From Clostridia bacterium (GTDB lineage Bacteria > Bacillota > Clostridia > Oscillospirales > Acutalibacteraceae), in assembly GCA_017395425.1 (NCBI GenBank), contig JAFPUM010000061.1:124001-188000 (forward strand): DNA of 64,000 bases, written 5' to 3'. The notes under the pieces were generated by a model. The model saw only the letters and a list, made by a program, of their open reading frames with translations. It made no database searches and was not told where the DNA came from. Shown one piece after another: positions 34,745-42,626 of this stretch. Made by a program: the position numbers and the translations under genes. How positions within the stretch are numbered: the first letter of the stretch is position 1; the number at the start of each line of letters is the position of its first letter.

Positions 34745-35254
34745 TCAACTGTCGTACATACGCGTGGTAATGGCACGGTTGAGATAATAAAACGTCGGCA
34801 TGAACGCAAGCGACCAGATCAAACGGGGCAGCAGAATCCCTGCGAGAAACAGACCGGTATCCGCCAGTCCCGCACCTGACAGCAGCACCCATTGCAGTGA
34901 AGCCGTCACCACTACCGCCGCCGCGCCCAGAATCAGCGATGTCGCCAGATTGTTCCGCATGAGATACATCACCAGCATCCCGCACCCGAAGCAGAGCGCC
35001 ATGTGAATCAGACCGTACAGTCCGAACGGCGCCGTACTGCCTACATCCAGCAGCAGCCCCGCCGCCAGCCCGAACCACATGCCCGCCACATCGCCCTCAA
35101 ACAGCGAAATGCTGATCGCGCATACGGTCAGCATCATCGGCGGCTCCCCGAAAAGGGTGGGAATCAGTCCCGGCGTAAATTGCAATATATAGATCAAAAA
35201 CAGCTCTCCGCCGTAAACCATGTATTTCAGCGTTCTGCCCGTTACTCGGATCAT
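34745..35254 (-). CDS. mreD: Rod shape-determining membrane protein MreD
   Basis: 169 residues with five to six membrane helices. LKYMVYGGELFLIYILQ at the N-terminus and GDVAGMWFGLAAGLLLDVGS near residue 55 are typical of MreD. It links MreC to the elongation machinery. The position between mreC (36 bases) and mrdA (52 bases) supports the call. The ribosome site is weak (GGGGGAAGAAG). Confidence 0.92.
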   Translation of the reverse strand: MIRVTGRTLKYMVYGGELFLIYILQFTPGLIPTLFGEPPMMLTVCAISISLFEGDVAGMWFGLAAGLLLDVGSTAPFGLYGLIHMALCFGCGMLVMYLMRNNLATSLILGAAAVVVTASLQWVLLSGAGLADTGLFLAGILLPRLIWSLAFMPTFYYLNRAITTRMYDS

Positions 35255-35290
35255 GCTGTTTCTTCTTCCCCCTTCCGGTCTGGATCAAGA

Positions 35291-36199
35291 TCAGCCCACA
35301 GCGCTTTCGTCGGTTTCCTCTGTCTTGTAGCCCTCAATGGAATTGGCTTCCACTGAGCGCTGACCCTCGAATTCCGTAATCACAAAGACATTCGTGCAGT
35401 TTTTGACATCCGCAGCCGGCACAATCTCGGCATAGAACGAAATATTCTCGCTCTCCGCCAGCAGGGTTTCCACCTCGCCGATCACCAGATTGGGCGGAAA
35501 CACCGATCCGAAGCCGGATGTCACCACAATATCCCCCAATGTCACCTCGCAGTCCCGCGAGAGATAATTGAGACGGGTACGTCCCTTTCGGGCGGAGGAA
35601 ATCTCTCCGAACAGCGTGCCGCCGTCACGGGTTTCCTTGTCCACGGCGCCCACCTCCAGCGACGGACTCAGAATCGTCGTCACTTTGCAGGAGGTGACAC
35701 CCAGCCCCGATATATATCCCACCAGACCGTCCGCCGTCACCACAGGATCATGCAGTGCCACGCCGTCCGACGAGCCCTGATCAATGGTGAACCCCCCGTA
35801 ATAATCCCCCGCGTCACGGGCAATGACGGTGGCAGGAAGAAACTGGTATTGGTTGTTTTCCTGTTTTAGTTCGAGCAGACGGCGGTATTCCTCGTTCTGC
35901 TCTTTGAGTTCGTTGTAATCCACGGTTTTCTGCCGCATTTCACGTATCTTTTTCTTGAGCAGTTCGTTTTCGGCACGGATATCGTCAATGCTCTGGAATT
36001 CGTCCGAAAAGGTTCCGAAGCCTCCCGATACCATCGCGCTCACCCGCTGAATGGGCGTGGTGATCACGCCGCAGATCGACGATACCAGATCGCTGTTGCC
36101 GCCTGTTCCTACGGAATACAAAATCAACGCCGCCATAAACAGTGCGACCGTAAAAAACAGACTCAGATTGGAACTCCCAAAATGAAAACGTCTTCGCAA
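35291..36199 (-). CDS. mreC: Rod shape-determining protein MreC
   Basis: 302 residues. One membrane helix near the N-terminus (about 10-30), a coiled coil (about 70-112, ENELLKKKIREMRQKT), then the beta-rich MreC domain with ATVIARD, YYGGFTIDQGSSDGV, LVGYI and GDIVVTSG. It lies outside the membrane and joins MreB to the peptidoglycan synthases. TTG 36199 has GGGGAG 8 bases upstream. The short acidic tail ends with a TEETDESAVG-type sequence. Confidence 0.95.
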   Translation of the reverse strand: MRRRFHFGSSNLSLFFTVALFMAALILYSVGTGGNSDLVSSICGVITTPIQRVSAMVSGGFGTFSDEFQSIDDIRAENELLKKKIREMRQKTVDYNELKEQNEEYRRLLELKQENNQYQFLPATVIARDAGDYYGGFTIDQGSSDGVALHDPVVTADGLVGYISGLGVTSCKVTTILSPSLEVGAVDKETRDGGTLFGEISSARKGRTRLNYLSRDCEVTLGDIVVTSGFGSVFPPNLVIGEVETLLAESENISFYAEIVPAADVKNCTNVFVITEFEGQRSVEANSIEGYKTEETDESAVG

Positions 36200-36234
36200 T
36201 ATTCCCTCTCCCCGTTTTTTCTTTCAAAATCGTT

Positions 36235-36270
36235 ATTCACTATTCACTTTTCATTATTCACTATTCATTA
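36235..36270. repeat. ATTCACTATTCA-type intergenic repeats
   Basis: Six to seven imperfect hexamer/heptamer copies of ATTCAC/ATTCATT between mreB and mreC; they fill the gap and touch the mreB stop region. Confidence 0.6.
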
Positions 36271-37278
36271 ATTCCGTATCCGCCATGTCGAACCGGTGTC
36301 GGAAATATCCAGCATTCGTCCGGTACCCTCCGCCACACAGTCCAGCGGATGCTCCGCCACATTGACCGGCATACCCGTCTCCTGTGAAATCAGCTTATGC
36401 AACCCCCGCAGCAGTGCGCCGCCGCCGGTCAGCATAATGCCGTGATCGAGAATATCCGCCGACAGTTCCGGCGGGGTTTCCTCCAGCGTAGCCTTGACCG
36501 TATCCACAATGTCCGCCAGCGGTTCCACAATCGCTTCCCGCACCTCGGCGGCATTGATGATGATGGTTTTGGGCAGACCGTCCACGAGGTTGCGTCCCTT
36601 CACCGAAACGCCCTTCTCCCCCTGATAGGGAAACGCCGAACCCACGCTGATTTTGATATCCTCCGCCGTGCGCTCGCCGATCAGCATATTGTACTTGCGC
36701 TTGATGTAGGAGAGAATCGCCGCGTCAAACGCGTCGCCTCCCTTGCGCACCGAACGGGAAATCACCACGTCGCCCAGCGAAATCACCGCCACATCCGTGG
36801 TGCCGCCGCCGATATCCACCACCATGCTGCCCGTAGCCTCCGCCACCGGCAGACCTGCGCCGAGTGCCGCCGCCATCGGTTCTTCAATCAGGTCGATCAC
36901 GCCGCCGCCCGCCTGTCTCGCGGCATTTTCCACCGCCGTGCGCTCCACTTCCGTGACGCCTGACGGAATGCAGATGATTACACGCGGACGTGAAAACAGA
37001 TTGGACTGCACCGCGTTGCGGATAAAATGCTTGAGCATTTCGGCGGTAATCCGGAAATCCACGATCACACCGTCGGTAAGCGGCCGCAGCGCTACAATGG
37101 AACCGGGCGTTCTGCCGATCATCTCGCGGGCAAGCCCTCCCACCGCCAGCACCTCGTCGGTGCGGATATCCACCGCCACCACCGACGGCTCACGGATCAC
37201 AATGCCCTTGCCTTTGACGTAGACCAATGTGTTGACCGTTCCCAGATCAATGCCGATATCTTTTGAAAAAAGCCCCAT
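36268..37278 (-). CDS. mreB: Rod shape-determining actin homologue MreB
   Basis: 336 residues. Actin-fold filament protein that guides side-wall synthesis. IGIDLGTVNTLVYVKGKGI (phosphate 1), SGVTEVERTAVENAARQAG, LIEEPMAAALGAGLPV, VVDIGGGTTDVAVISLG (phosphate 2) and ILDHGIMLTGGGALLRG (adenosine) are all present. GGAG lies 5 bases before the ATG. First gene of mreBCD-mrdA. It could equally be the Mbl paralogue; the operon position favours MreB. Confidence 0.96.
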   Translation of the reverse strand: MGLFSKDIGIDLGTVNTLVYVKGKGIVIREPSVVAVDIRTDEVLAVGGLAREMIGRTPGSIVALRPLTDGVIVDFRITAEMLKHFIRNAVQSNLFSRPRVIICIPSGVTEVERTAVENAARQAGGGVIDLIEEPMAAALGAGLPVAEATGSMVVDIGGGTTDVAVISLGDVVISRSVRKGGDAFDAAILSYIKRKYNMLIGERTAEDIKISVGSAFPYQGEKGVSVKGRNLVDGLPKTIIINAAEVREAIVEPLADIVDTVKATLEETPPELSADILDHGIMLTGGGALLRGLHKLISQETGMPVNVAEHPLDCVAEGTGRMLDISDTGSTWRIRN

Positions 37279-37330
37279 GTTTTCTCCTGCTTCCTTACCG
37301 TTGTGTCATGTCGGCTGCGGGTGGACACAA

Positions 37331-38743
37331 TTACGCGTACACCAGCCGCGCCGCATACAGATTTTTCCACACGCTTTCCTCTTCGCTGTCGTCGTTCCAC
37401 ATACGCGCCAGCGTGCAGTATTTGATGCGTGCGCCTTCACGTGCGTTGTTGGCGTCCGCCAACGCCTGCCGCAGCGCCGAATAGTGTCCGCCCTCGCTGG
37501 TTGCCAGCCATGCTTCCGCCGATTCACTCGATACGCTCTCGTCAAATCTGATATACACCAGTTCCTGCCTGTTCCTGGACGCCTGCTTCATCTTATCGGT
37601 GATAACCGCCACGCCGTTTTTATCCATTGCGGTCACAGAGGCGGCATACAGCGCGTAATAATTGGCGTCAAGCGAATCGGCGGGTTCCAGATCAAAATTG
37701 TACAGTTCCGCCGTCGTATAAACGCCGTCATCCGTATATTCGCACACCATTTCGCGGATGTTCTTGCCGATCTTATGATTCCTTCCGATCATCTCATCGT
37801 TAAGGTTAAAATAGTGGTATCGGTTATACATCACATCACTGTCTGCGGATGAATCGTCCCATGTAACATCCAGATGATACCATTTTCCGTCGATGCGCAC
37901 TTCATTCCACATATGTCCGGAGTTTTTGGACATGCCCACTACCACACGGCTGGCAATGCCCACGCGGTTGAGCAGCATTTTGGCGGCATAGGCATAACCG
38001 CTGCACACAGCCTGCTTTTTGACCATCGCGCCATACATCGTAAAGGCATCCGAGGTGGAATCATCCGACTCCGCCGCCTCCAGATCATAGGAAACGCTGT
38101 CCACCAGCGCGTCATGGATCACCATCTCGCGATGAAGCTCGTCGGCGTCATCGGGAATCTGCGCCAAAATGTCCTCCGTCGTCCGGTTGATCTCATCAAA
38201 CGCCGCGGTAATCTCCTCATAGGAATACCGCGAATACAGCACCAGATAATTGCCGTCGTGGAAGTTGTTGCGGATATCGTAACTGCCCAGCACCCAAAAC
38301 GCCTCGGGGTGGTCGCAGAGTACGGCTTCCTTCACGATGTAAATATCGTCAAACGCCATATCTGAGGGAAGGCGGGTGTATTTCATCAGATAATAGCCGG
38401 TTTGCCCGTCTGTCTCAGCAGAAATCTGAAACAGACTCTCCTCTATGTCCAGATACGCTCTGCGGAGCGTTTCGTCCGCCAGGGAATCATAGGCGGATTT
38501 GTCCTCGATGGGAGCAAATCCCGCATGCACAGGCAGTGTCAGCGAAAGCTGCCGACAATCCTGCGCCGCCGAGCCGAACAGATCGGTACGCAGCGCCGCC
38601 ATAATCTCGCCGAAATCCGCTTTCTCTGAAATAGCTGTGCCGGTGGCACAGCCGGTCAGACAGACAACGACCATAACGGCTGTCACGCAAAGCGCGATCA
38701 GACGATTGGCAAATGGATAGGTTCCCTTGGGTCTGTTTTTCAT
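37331..38743 (-). CDS. Lipoprotein with transglutaminase-like domain
   Basis: 470 residues. The signal peptide ends in a lipobox (VCLTGCATG, Cys about 32). A transglutaminase-like core lies near 230-310: QAVCSGYAYAAKMLL gives the Cys, SGHMWNEV the His and LDVTWDD the Asp. The C-terminal part is uncharacterised. Such proteins are surface cysteine proteases or amidases, often acting on the cell wall. ATG 38743 is chosen for GGAGG 8 bases upstream. It lies between the ankyrin protein gene (40 bases) and mreB (52 bases). Confidence 0.85.
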   Translation of the reverse strand: MKNRPKGTYPFANRLIALCVTAVMVVVCLTGCATGTAISEKADFGEIMAALRTDLFGSAAQDCRQLSLTLPVHAGFAPIEDKSAYDSLADETLRRAYLDIEESLFQISAETDGQTGYYLMKYTRLPSDMAFDDIYIVKEAVLCDHPEAFWVLGSYDIRNNFHDGNYLVLYSRYSYEEITAAFDEINRTTEDILAQIPDDADELHREMVIHDALVDSVSYDLEAAESDDSTSDAFTMYGAMVKKQAVCSGYAYAAKMLLNRVGIASRVVVGMSKNSGHMWNEVRIDGKWYHLDVTWDDSSADSDVMYNRYHYFNLNDEMIGRNHKIGKNIREMVCEYTDDGVYTTAELYNFDLEPADSLDANYYALYAASVTAMDKNGVAVITDKMKQASRNRQELVYIRFDESVSSESAEAWLATSEGGHYSALRQALADANNAREGARIKYCTLARMWNDDSEEESVWKNLYAARLVYA

Positions 38744-38783
38744 TGGCATTTCCTCCAAGGCTGTAAATCGGATAAATTTTAAT

Positions 38784-39653
38784 TTACGGGACAACATTTA
38801 TCAGAACCGACCGCATGGCATCCTGGTCACCATCCTGATATTGATCAATGAGAGCAAGCGCATTCTGCCCGAAATGTGTCTGAGCCTCCGCGTCACAACC
38901 GTTGTCCAGCAGATATTGCAGAACCTCGGCGCCGCCTTGCGTGTCGTTGAGTAATTGAGCGGCAATCAGAACCGCGTTATAACCGCAGTCATCCACGGCA
39001 TTGATGTCCGCGCCATATTCCACAAAGAGCTTCATGCTTGCCAGATCGCCGTTTTTAGCGGCGAGCAGCAGGGGCGTTTTGCCGCATTCATGCTTCGCGC
39101 CTGTTTTCCATGAAGGGTTCTTCGCTTCCGCCGAAGAATGCGGCAGTTCATTGGAACGTATCGGCACCTTGACACGGTGATTGACGTCCGCGCCGTGTTC
39201 CAGCAGCAGACGTTCATAGGCAAGTTTCCTTTGCGATGCGTCTCCCTTGCGCGTCTGCATCAGACCGTCGTCGGCAAGCGCGCAGAGAAGCGTGAACTCT
39301 CCCCCGCTACCCGCGCCGCTGTCAGGATCGACCCCCGATTCCAACAGTGCCGCCGCCTTGTCATAATCGTCGTACAGGACAGCGTCGGTCAATTGGTTCA
39401 CCGGATCAGACAACGAATGCGCGACCCACGCGGCAGGATAAACCGACAGCAGACCTGCCGCCAGAAAAACCCACGGCATCACCTTCCAGACGGTCCGGAT
39501 CTTTTCACCGGCATTCTGTTTCTGCTTTCTGACCTTGCCCCTGTAAACCAGTCCGAACACCAGCGCAAGCACCAGACACACCGCGCCGAACAGCGTCAGA
39601 CACACAAACAGCACCATCAGCGCCAAGATACCAAGCGCGAATACACCGCCCAT
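38784..39653 (-). CDS. Membrane-anchored ankyrin-repeat protein
   Basis: 289 residues. Two hydrophobic segments (about 4-35 and 55-75) followed by ankyrin repeats (about 85-285), such as LLLEHGADVNHR, GKTPLLLAAKNGDLASMKLF, VEYGADINAVDDCGYNAVLI and LLDNGCDAEAQTHFGQNAL. Probably a protein-interaction module on the membrane; the partner is unknown. ATG 39653 has a GGGGGGAG site 8 bases upstream; the upstream ATG at 39671 overlaps that site. It follows the U32 gene by 27 bases, on the same strand. Confidence 0.82.
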   Translation of the reverse strand: MGGVFALGILALMVLFVCLTLFGAVCLVLALVFGLVYRGKVRKQKQNAGEKIRTVWKVMPWVFLAAGLLSVYPAAWVAHSLSDPVNQLTDAVLYDDYDKAAALLESGVDPDSGAGSGGEFTLLCALADDGLMQTRKGDASQRKLAYERLLLEHGADVNHRVKVPIRSNELPHSSAEAKNPSWKTGAKHECGKTPLLLAAKNGDLASMKLFVEYGADINAVDDCGYNAVLIAAQLLNDTQGGAEVLQYLLDNGCDAEAQTHFGQNALALIDQYQDGDQDAMRSVLINVVP

Positions 39654-39680
39654 GTCCGCTTCTCCCCCCATCGGATACCA

Positions 39681-41834
39681 TTACATTACGCCTTTGAAAT
39701 ACAACCCCGCCGTGATATTGGCTTCGCGACCCAATGTGCCGTCCGCATACCGCCGGATGATTTCGCCGCATTCTTCCGGCGATTCATCCGTGAATCGCAG
39801 CGTCACCCAGTCGAGCGACAGCGCCCGCCCGGGTTTTCCCGTCACGTTTTCGGTGACGCTCATCATCACCGGGTTGAAAATCTCCGAGCAGCCCAGACGG
39901 CACATCACTGGCAGTTCCCGTCCCGTGCGGTCGGTCAGACCGCAGACGCCGCCTTCCTTTGCCGCGCCTGTGCAGCCCTTCGGCGACAGCGATGCGGGAC
40001 AGTTGCGGGTCAACATCATAGGAATCCGCCCCCGCACGACCATACCGCGCGGCTGCCGTGAACCGAGTGCCGCTATCTGACGAAGCGTCAGTTCATAGCT
40101 GAGTTCGTTGTCCGCCAGTCCCATCCCGGCACAGCAATCCAGCGAACGGCTGTTAAAAACATTCAGTCCGAACCCTCCGTGAAGGGTCATCGAAAGATTT
40201 CGTAAAACGGGTATCAATCCGATATTATGTATCATAATATCATTGACGCCGATCAACCGGATCGCCTGTGCCATGCGCAGGATATCAGACTCCCTGCCGA
40301 ACAGTCCCCGCGGAACCTCCACTGCCGGCGTAACGCCCCGCCGTACCAGCTTTTTGACCGCGTATTCCAGCAGTCCGGATTCCGTCTCGAGCGGCAGAAA
40401 CACCATTTCTACCGGGGGCAGACTGTCCGGCACCTGTTCCGCCGACTGAAACACCACGCGCAGCGACGGCATTTCGTCCCCTGACCATGTACGGGACGTC
40501 ACCGCGCCCGCAGCTTCCGCGTCAAAGGGTATCGGATGGGGCGCACGGCGAAGCTCATCGAGACGTGCCAGCGCGTCCCGCTTCATGCCCGCCATCTCTC
40601 CCGAAGGCAGGGTCAGTCCCTCCCCCACTTCCGCGTGAAAATCCCGCAGGAAATAGGGCGTACCACCTGTTTTGCCGAGTACCCGTCTGCCATAGTCTTC
40701 ATCAAAAGGCGCCTTCTGCGCCGTCTGGGGCGGCTGTGCCTCCGCGTGTGCCTCATTTCCGTCCGGGTCACACACCTTCAGCACCGCCGGGGTATGGATA
40801 TCGTGTGCCGTCAGTGCCATATCCACCGGTACGCGGGCATATTCGGTTTTATAGAGCGGATGCAGCGAACGCAGCAGTTCCGAAGACGCGGAAACCACGT
40901 CTTCCTTGGTGCGGGTGCCGAACATACCGCGTCCCCGCTTACCCGTATAATAGCCGTCCGTAAACCCGGAGCGCGAAAATACCGCCTCCAGCTTCCGCGA
41001 AAGATCAGGTGGTACGGCTCCCTCGTCGCGGGTCAGACGGCAGGCGGTCACGGCTGCCGCCACATATTCCGGACGCTTCATGCGTCCCTCGATCTTCACC
41101 GACGTCACGCCCATTGCCGCCAGTTCCGGAATATGGGCGATGTGGGACATGTCTTTGAGGCTCATGCAGCCGTCAAAACCGCTTCTGTCTCCCGACACGC
41201 GGAAAGGCAGACGGCAGGGCTGGGCACACAGTCCCCGGTTGCCGCTTCTACCACCCAGCACCGCACTGAAAAGACACTGTCCCGACACGGACATACACAG
41301 TGCGCCATGGATAAACACTTCCGTTTCAATCGGCGAAACCTTTACAATCTCCCCGATCTCTCTGCCGCTGAGTTCTCTGGACAGCACCGCCCGGCGAAAA
41401 CCCGCTTCGGCAGCCGCCAATACGCCGCCCGGGGTGTGCAGCGACAGCTGGGTGGATGCGTGCATGACCAGCGACGGCGCTGCCGCGTGAATATACCGTG
41501 CCAGCCCGATATCCTGCACAATCACCGCGTCCACACCCAGCGCGCAGGCGGTTTCCATCAGCGTTTCCGCCTCCGTCCATTCGTCGTCGCGCACCAGAAT
41601 ATTGGCGGTCAGATGCACCTCCACGCCCGACGCGTGACAGTATGCCACCGCTTCCCGCAGACTTTCCCAGTCGGCAAAGTTCTCCGCGCCGCGGCGGGCA
41701 TTGAAACTGCCCGCACCGAGGTAAACCGCGTCGGCGCCGGCTCGCACCGCCGCCGTAAGCTGCTCCCGCGAACCCGCCGGCGACAGGATTTCGATGGGCT
41801 TTGCCTTGGACTGACGACGGTTATCGCCGCTCAT
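39681..41834 (-). CDS. U32-family peptidase/RlhA-type protein
   Basis: 717 residues. The U32 barrel (about 15-300) carries EILSPAGSREQLTAAVRAGA, VYLGAGSFNAR, IHGALCMSVSGQC, CAQPCRLPF and SVKIEGRMKRPEYV. The extended C-terminus (DUF3656 and a second barrel half) fits the long YhbU/RlhA-type proteins, which hydroxylate 23S rRNA C2501 in E. coli. Cysteines in SGQCLFSAVLGGRSGNRGLC are probable Fe-S ligands. Its ATG overlaps the zapA stop by 4 bases, implying coupling. Whether it acts on RNA or protein here is unknown. Confidence 0.88.
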   Translation of the reverse strand: MSGDNRRQSKAKPIEILSPAGSREQLTAAVRAGADAVYLGAGSFNARRGAENFADWESLREAVAYCHASGVEVHLTANILVRDDEWTEAETLMETACALGVDAVIVQDIGLARYIHAAAPSLVMHASTQLSLHTPGGVLAAAEAGFRRAVLSRELSGREIGEIVKVSPIETEVFIHGALCMSVSGQCLFSAVLGGRSGNRGLCAQPCRLPFRVSGDRSGFDGCMSLKDMSHIAHIPELAAMGVTSVKIEGRMKRPEYVAAAVTACRLTRDEGAVPPDLSRKLEAVFSRSGFTDGYYTGKRGRGMFGTRTKEDVVSASSELLRSLHPLYKTEYARVPVDMALTAHDIHTPAVLKVCDPDGNEAHAEAQPPQTAQKAPFDEDYGRRVLGKTGGTPYFLRDFHAEVGEGLTLPSGEMAGMKRDALARLDELRRAPHPIPFDAEAAGAVTSRTWSGDEMPSLRVVFQSAEQVPDSLPPVEMVFLPLETESGLLEYAVKKLVRRGVTPAVEVPRGLFGRESDILRMAQAIRLIGVNDIMIHNIGLIPVLRNLSMTLHGGFGLNVFNSRSLDCCAGMGLADNELSYELTLRQIAALGSRQPRGMVVRGRIPMMLTRNCPASLSPKGCTGAAKEGGVCGLTDRTGRELPVMCRLGCSEIFNPVMMSVTENVTGKPGRALSLDWVTLRFTDESPEECGEIIRRYADGTLGREANITAGLYFKGVM

Positions 41835-42187
41835 CGGTCTTCCAGTTCCGCCAGATGCAGCCGCACGCCCTGCAGTTCACGGCGCAGACGCTCGATTTCC
41901 CGCCGGGCTTCTTCCGCTTCCAGCCGGGAACGCTCGCTCTCTTCGATGTAGGTCTTGATCTGACGGCGAAGGCTGTCGGCTGTGGCGCTTGCCTTTTTGC
42001 ATTCGTCGGCATAGCTCAGCGCGCAGAGCACCGCCGCCATGGTGGTGGATACCCGGTCGCTCCCCTCCATCATCGCGTTCATGCGGGCATCCACATCGTC
42101 GCCAATCGCACGGATATAGCTTTCGTCATCCTCCGAGGCAATATAATAGTCGGTTCCGCAGACATTCAGACGTACCTTGTTTTTCAT
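41831..42187 (-). CDS. zapA: Cell division protein ZapA-like
   Basis: 118 residues. The N-terminal ZapA domain (VRLNVCGTDYYIASEDDESY, with IRAIGDDVDARM) is followed by a coiled coil to the end (about 65-118). ZapA bundles FtsZ filaments at the division site. Genes for ZapA and U32 peptidases are neighbours in many Firmicutes. The ribosome site is weak; a promoter lies about 80 bases upstream. Confidence 0.9.
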   Translation of the reverse strand: MKNKVRLNVCGTDYYIASEDDESYIRAIGDDVDARMNAMMEGSDRVSTTMAAVLCALSYADECKKASATADSLRRQIKTYIEESERSRLEAEEARREIERLRRELQGVRLHLAELEDR

Positions 42188-42270
42188 GATTACTGTTCAG
42201 ACTCCTTTATGATCTTTCCTTTTGTTCCGCTACACGGTTGCACCTGTTCAACGGCAAGGGATACGCATCT

Positions 42271-42299
42271 ATTATAATACATCTCCCCCAAAGTTGGAA
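42271..42299 (-). promoter_or_regulatory. zapA-U32 promoter
   Basis: Minus strand TATAAT (42271-42276) with a weak -35 TTCCAA (42294-42299), 17 bases apart. Confidence 0.6.
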
Positions 42300-42559
42300 G
42301 TGCATTTTGACATTTTACAAAAACTTTTTATTTTTTCTCTCTGTTTGCCCACGTATCCTTGATTTATCGGTATTTCCACGAAATCTTTCGGCTGGCATTA
42401 TCCATATTGACCAAAAAAGGCGGCGTGTGGTTACAACTTCGTCATAAAATTAACGGTTTATCAGCAATCTTGTACAAATTTCACACAGTTATTTCGTCGT
42501 TCCAACGCGTTTATGTGCCTATTGCATAAAAAGCATCTCGGAACAGACAGATTTTGCGC

Positions 42560-42588
42560 TTGAAATTACGGTGATCATGTGCTAAAAT
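42560..42588 (+). promoter_or_regulatory. glgP promoter
   Basis: TTGAAA (42560-42565), 17 bases, TAAAAT (42583-42588). Confidence 0.8.
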
Positions 42589-42626
42589 ATATTTCATTCT
42601 TTACCAAACCTACGGAGGTTTTTATC

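Larger units (their letters stand above)
42188..42626. other. Intergenic region between divergent zapA and glgP
   Basis: 439 bases without a gene. It is AT-rich compared with the surrounding genes. It holds the zapA promoter on the left and the glgP promoter on the right. In between I see no RNA gene or repeat. Confidence 0.6.
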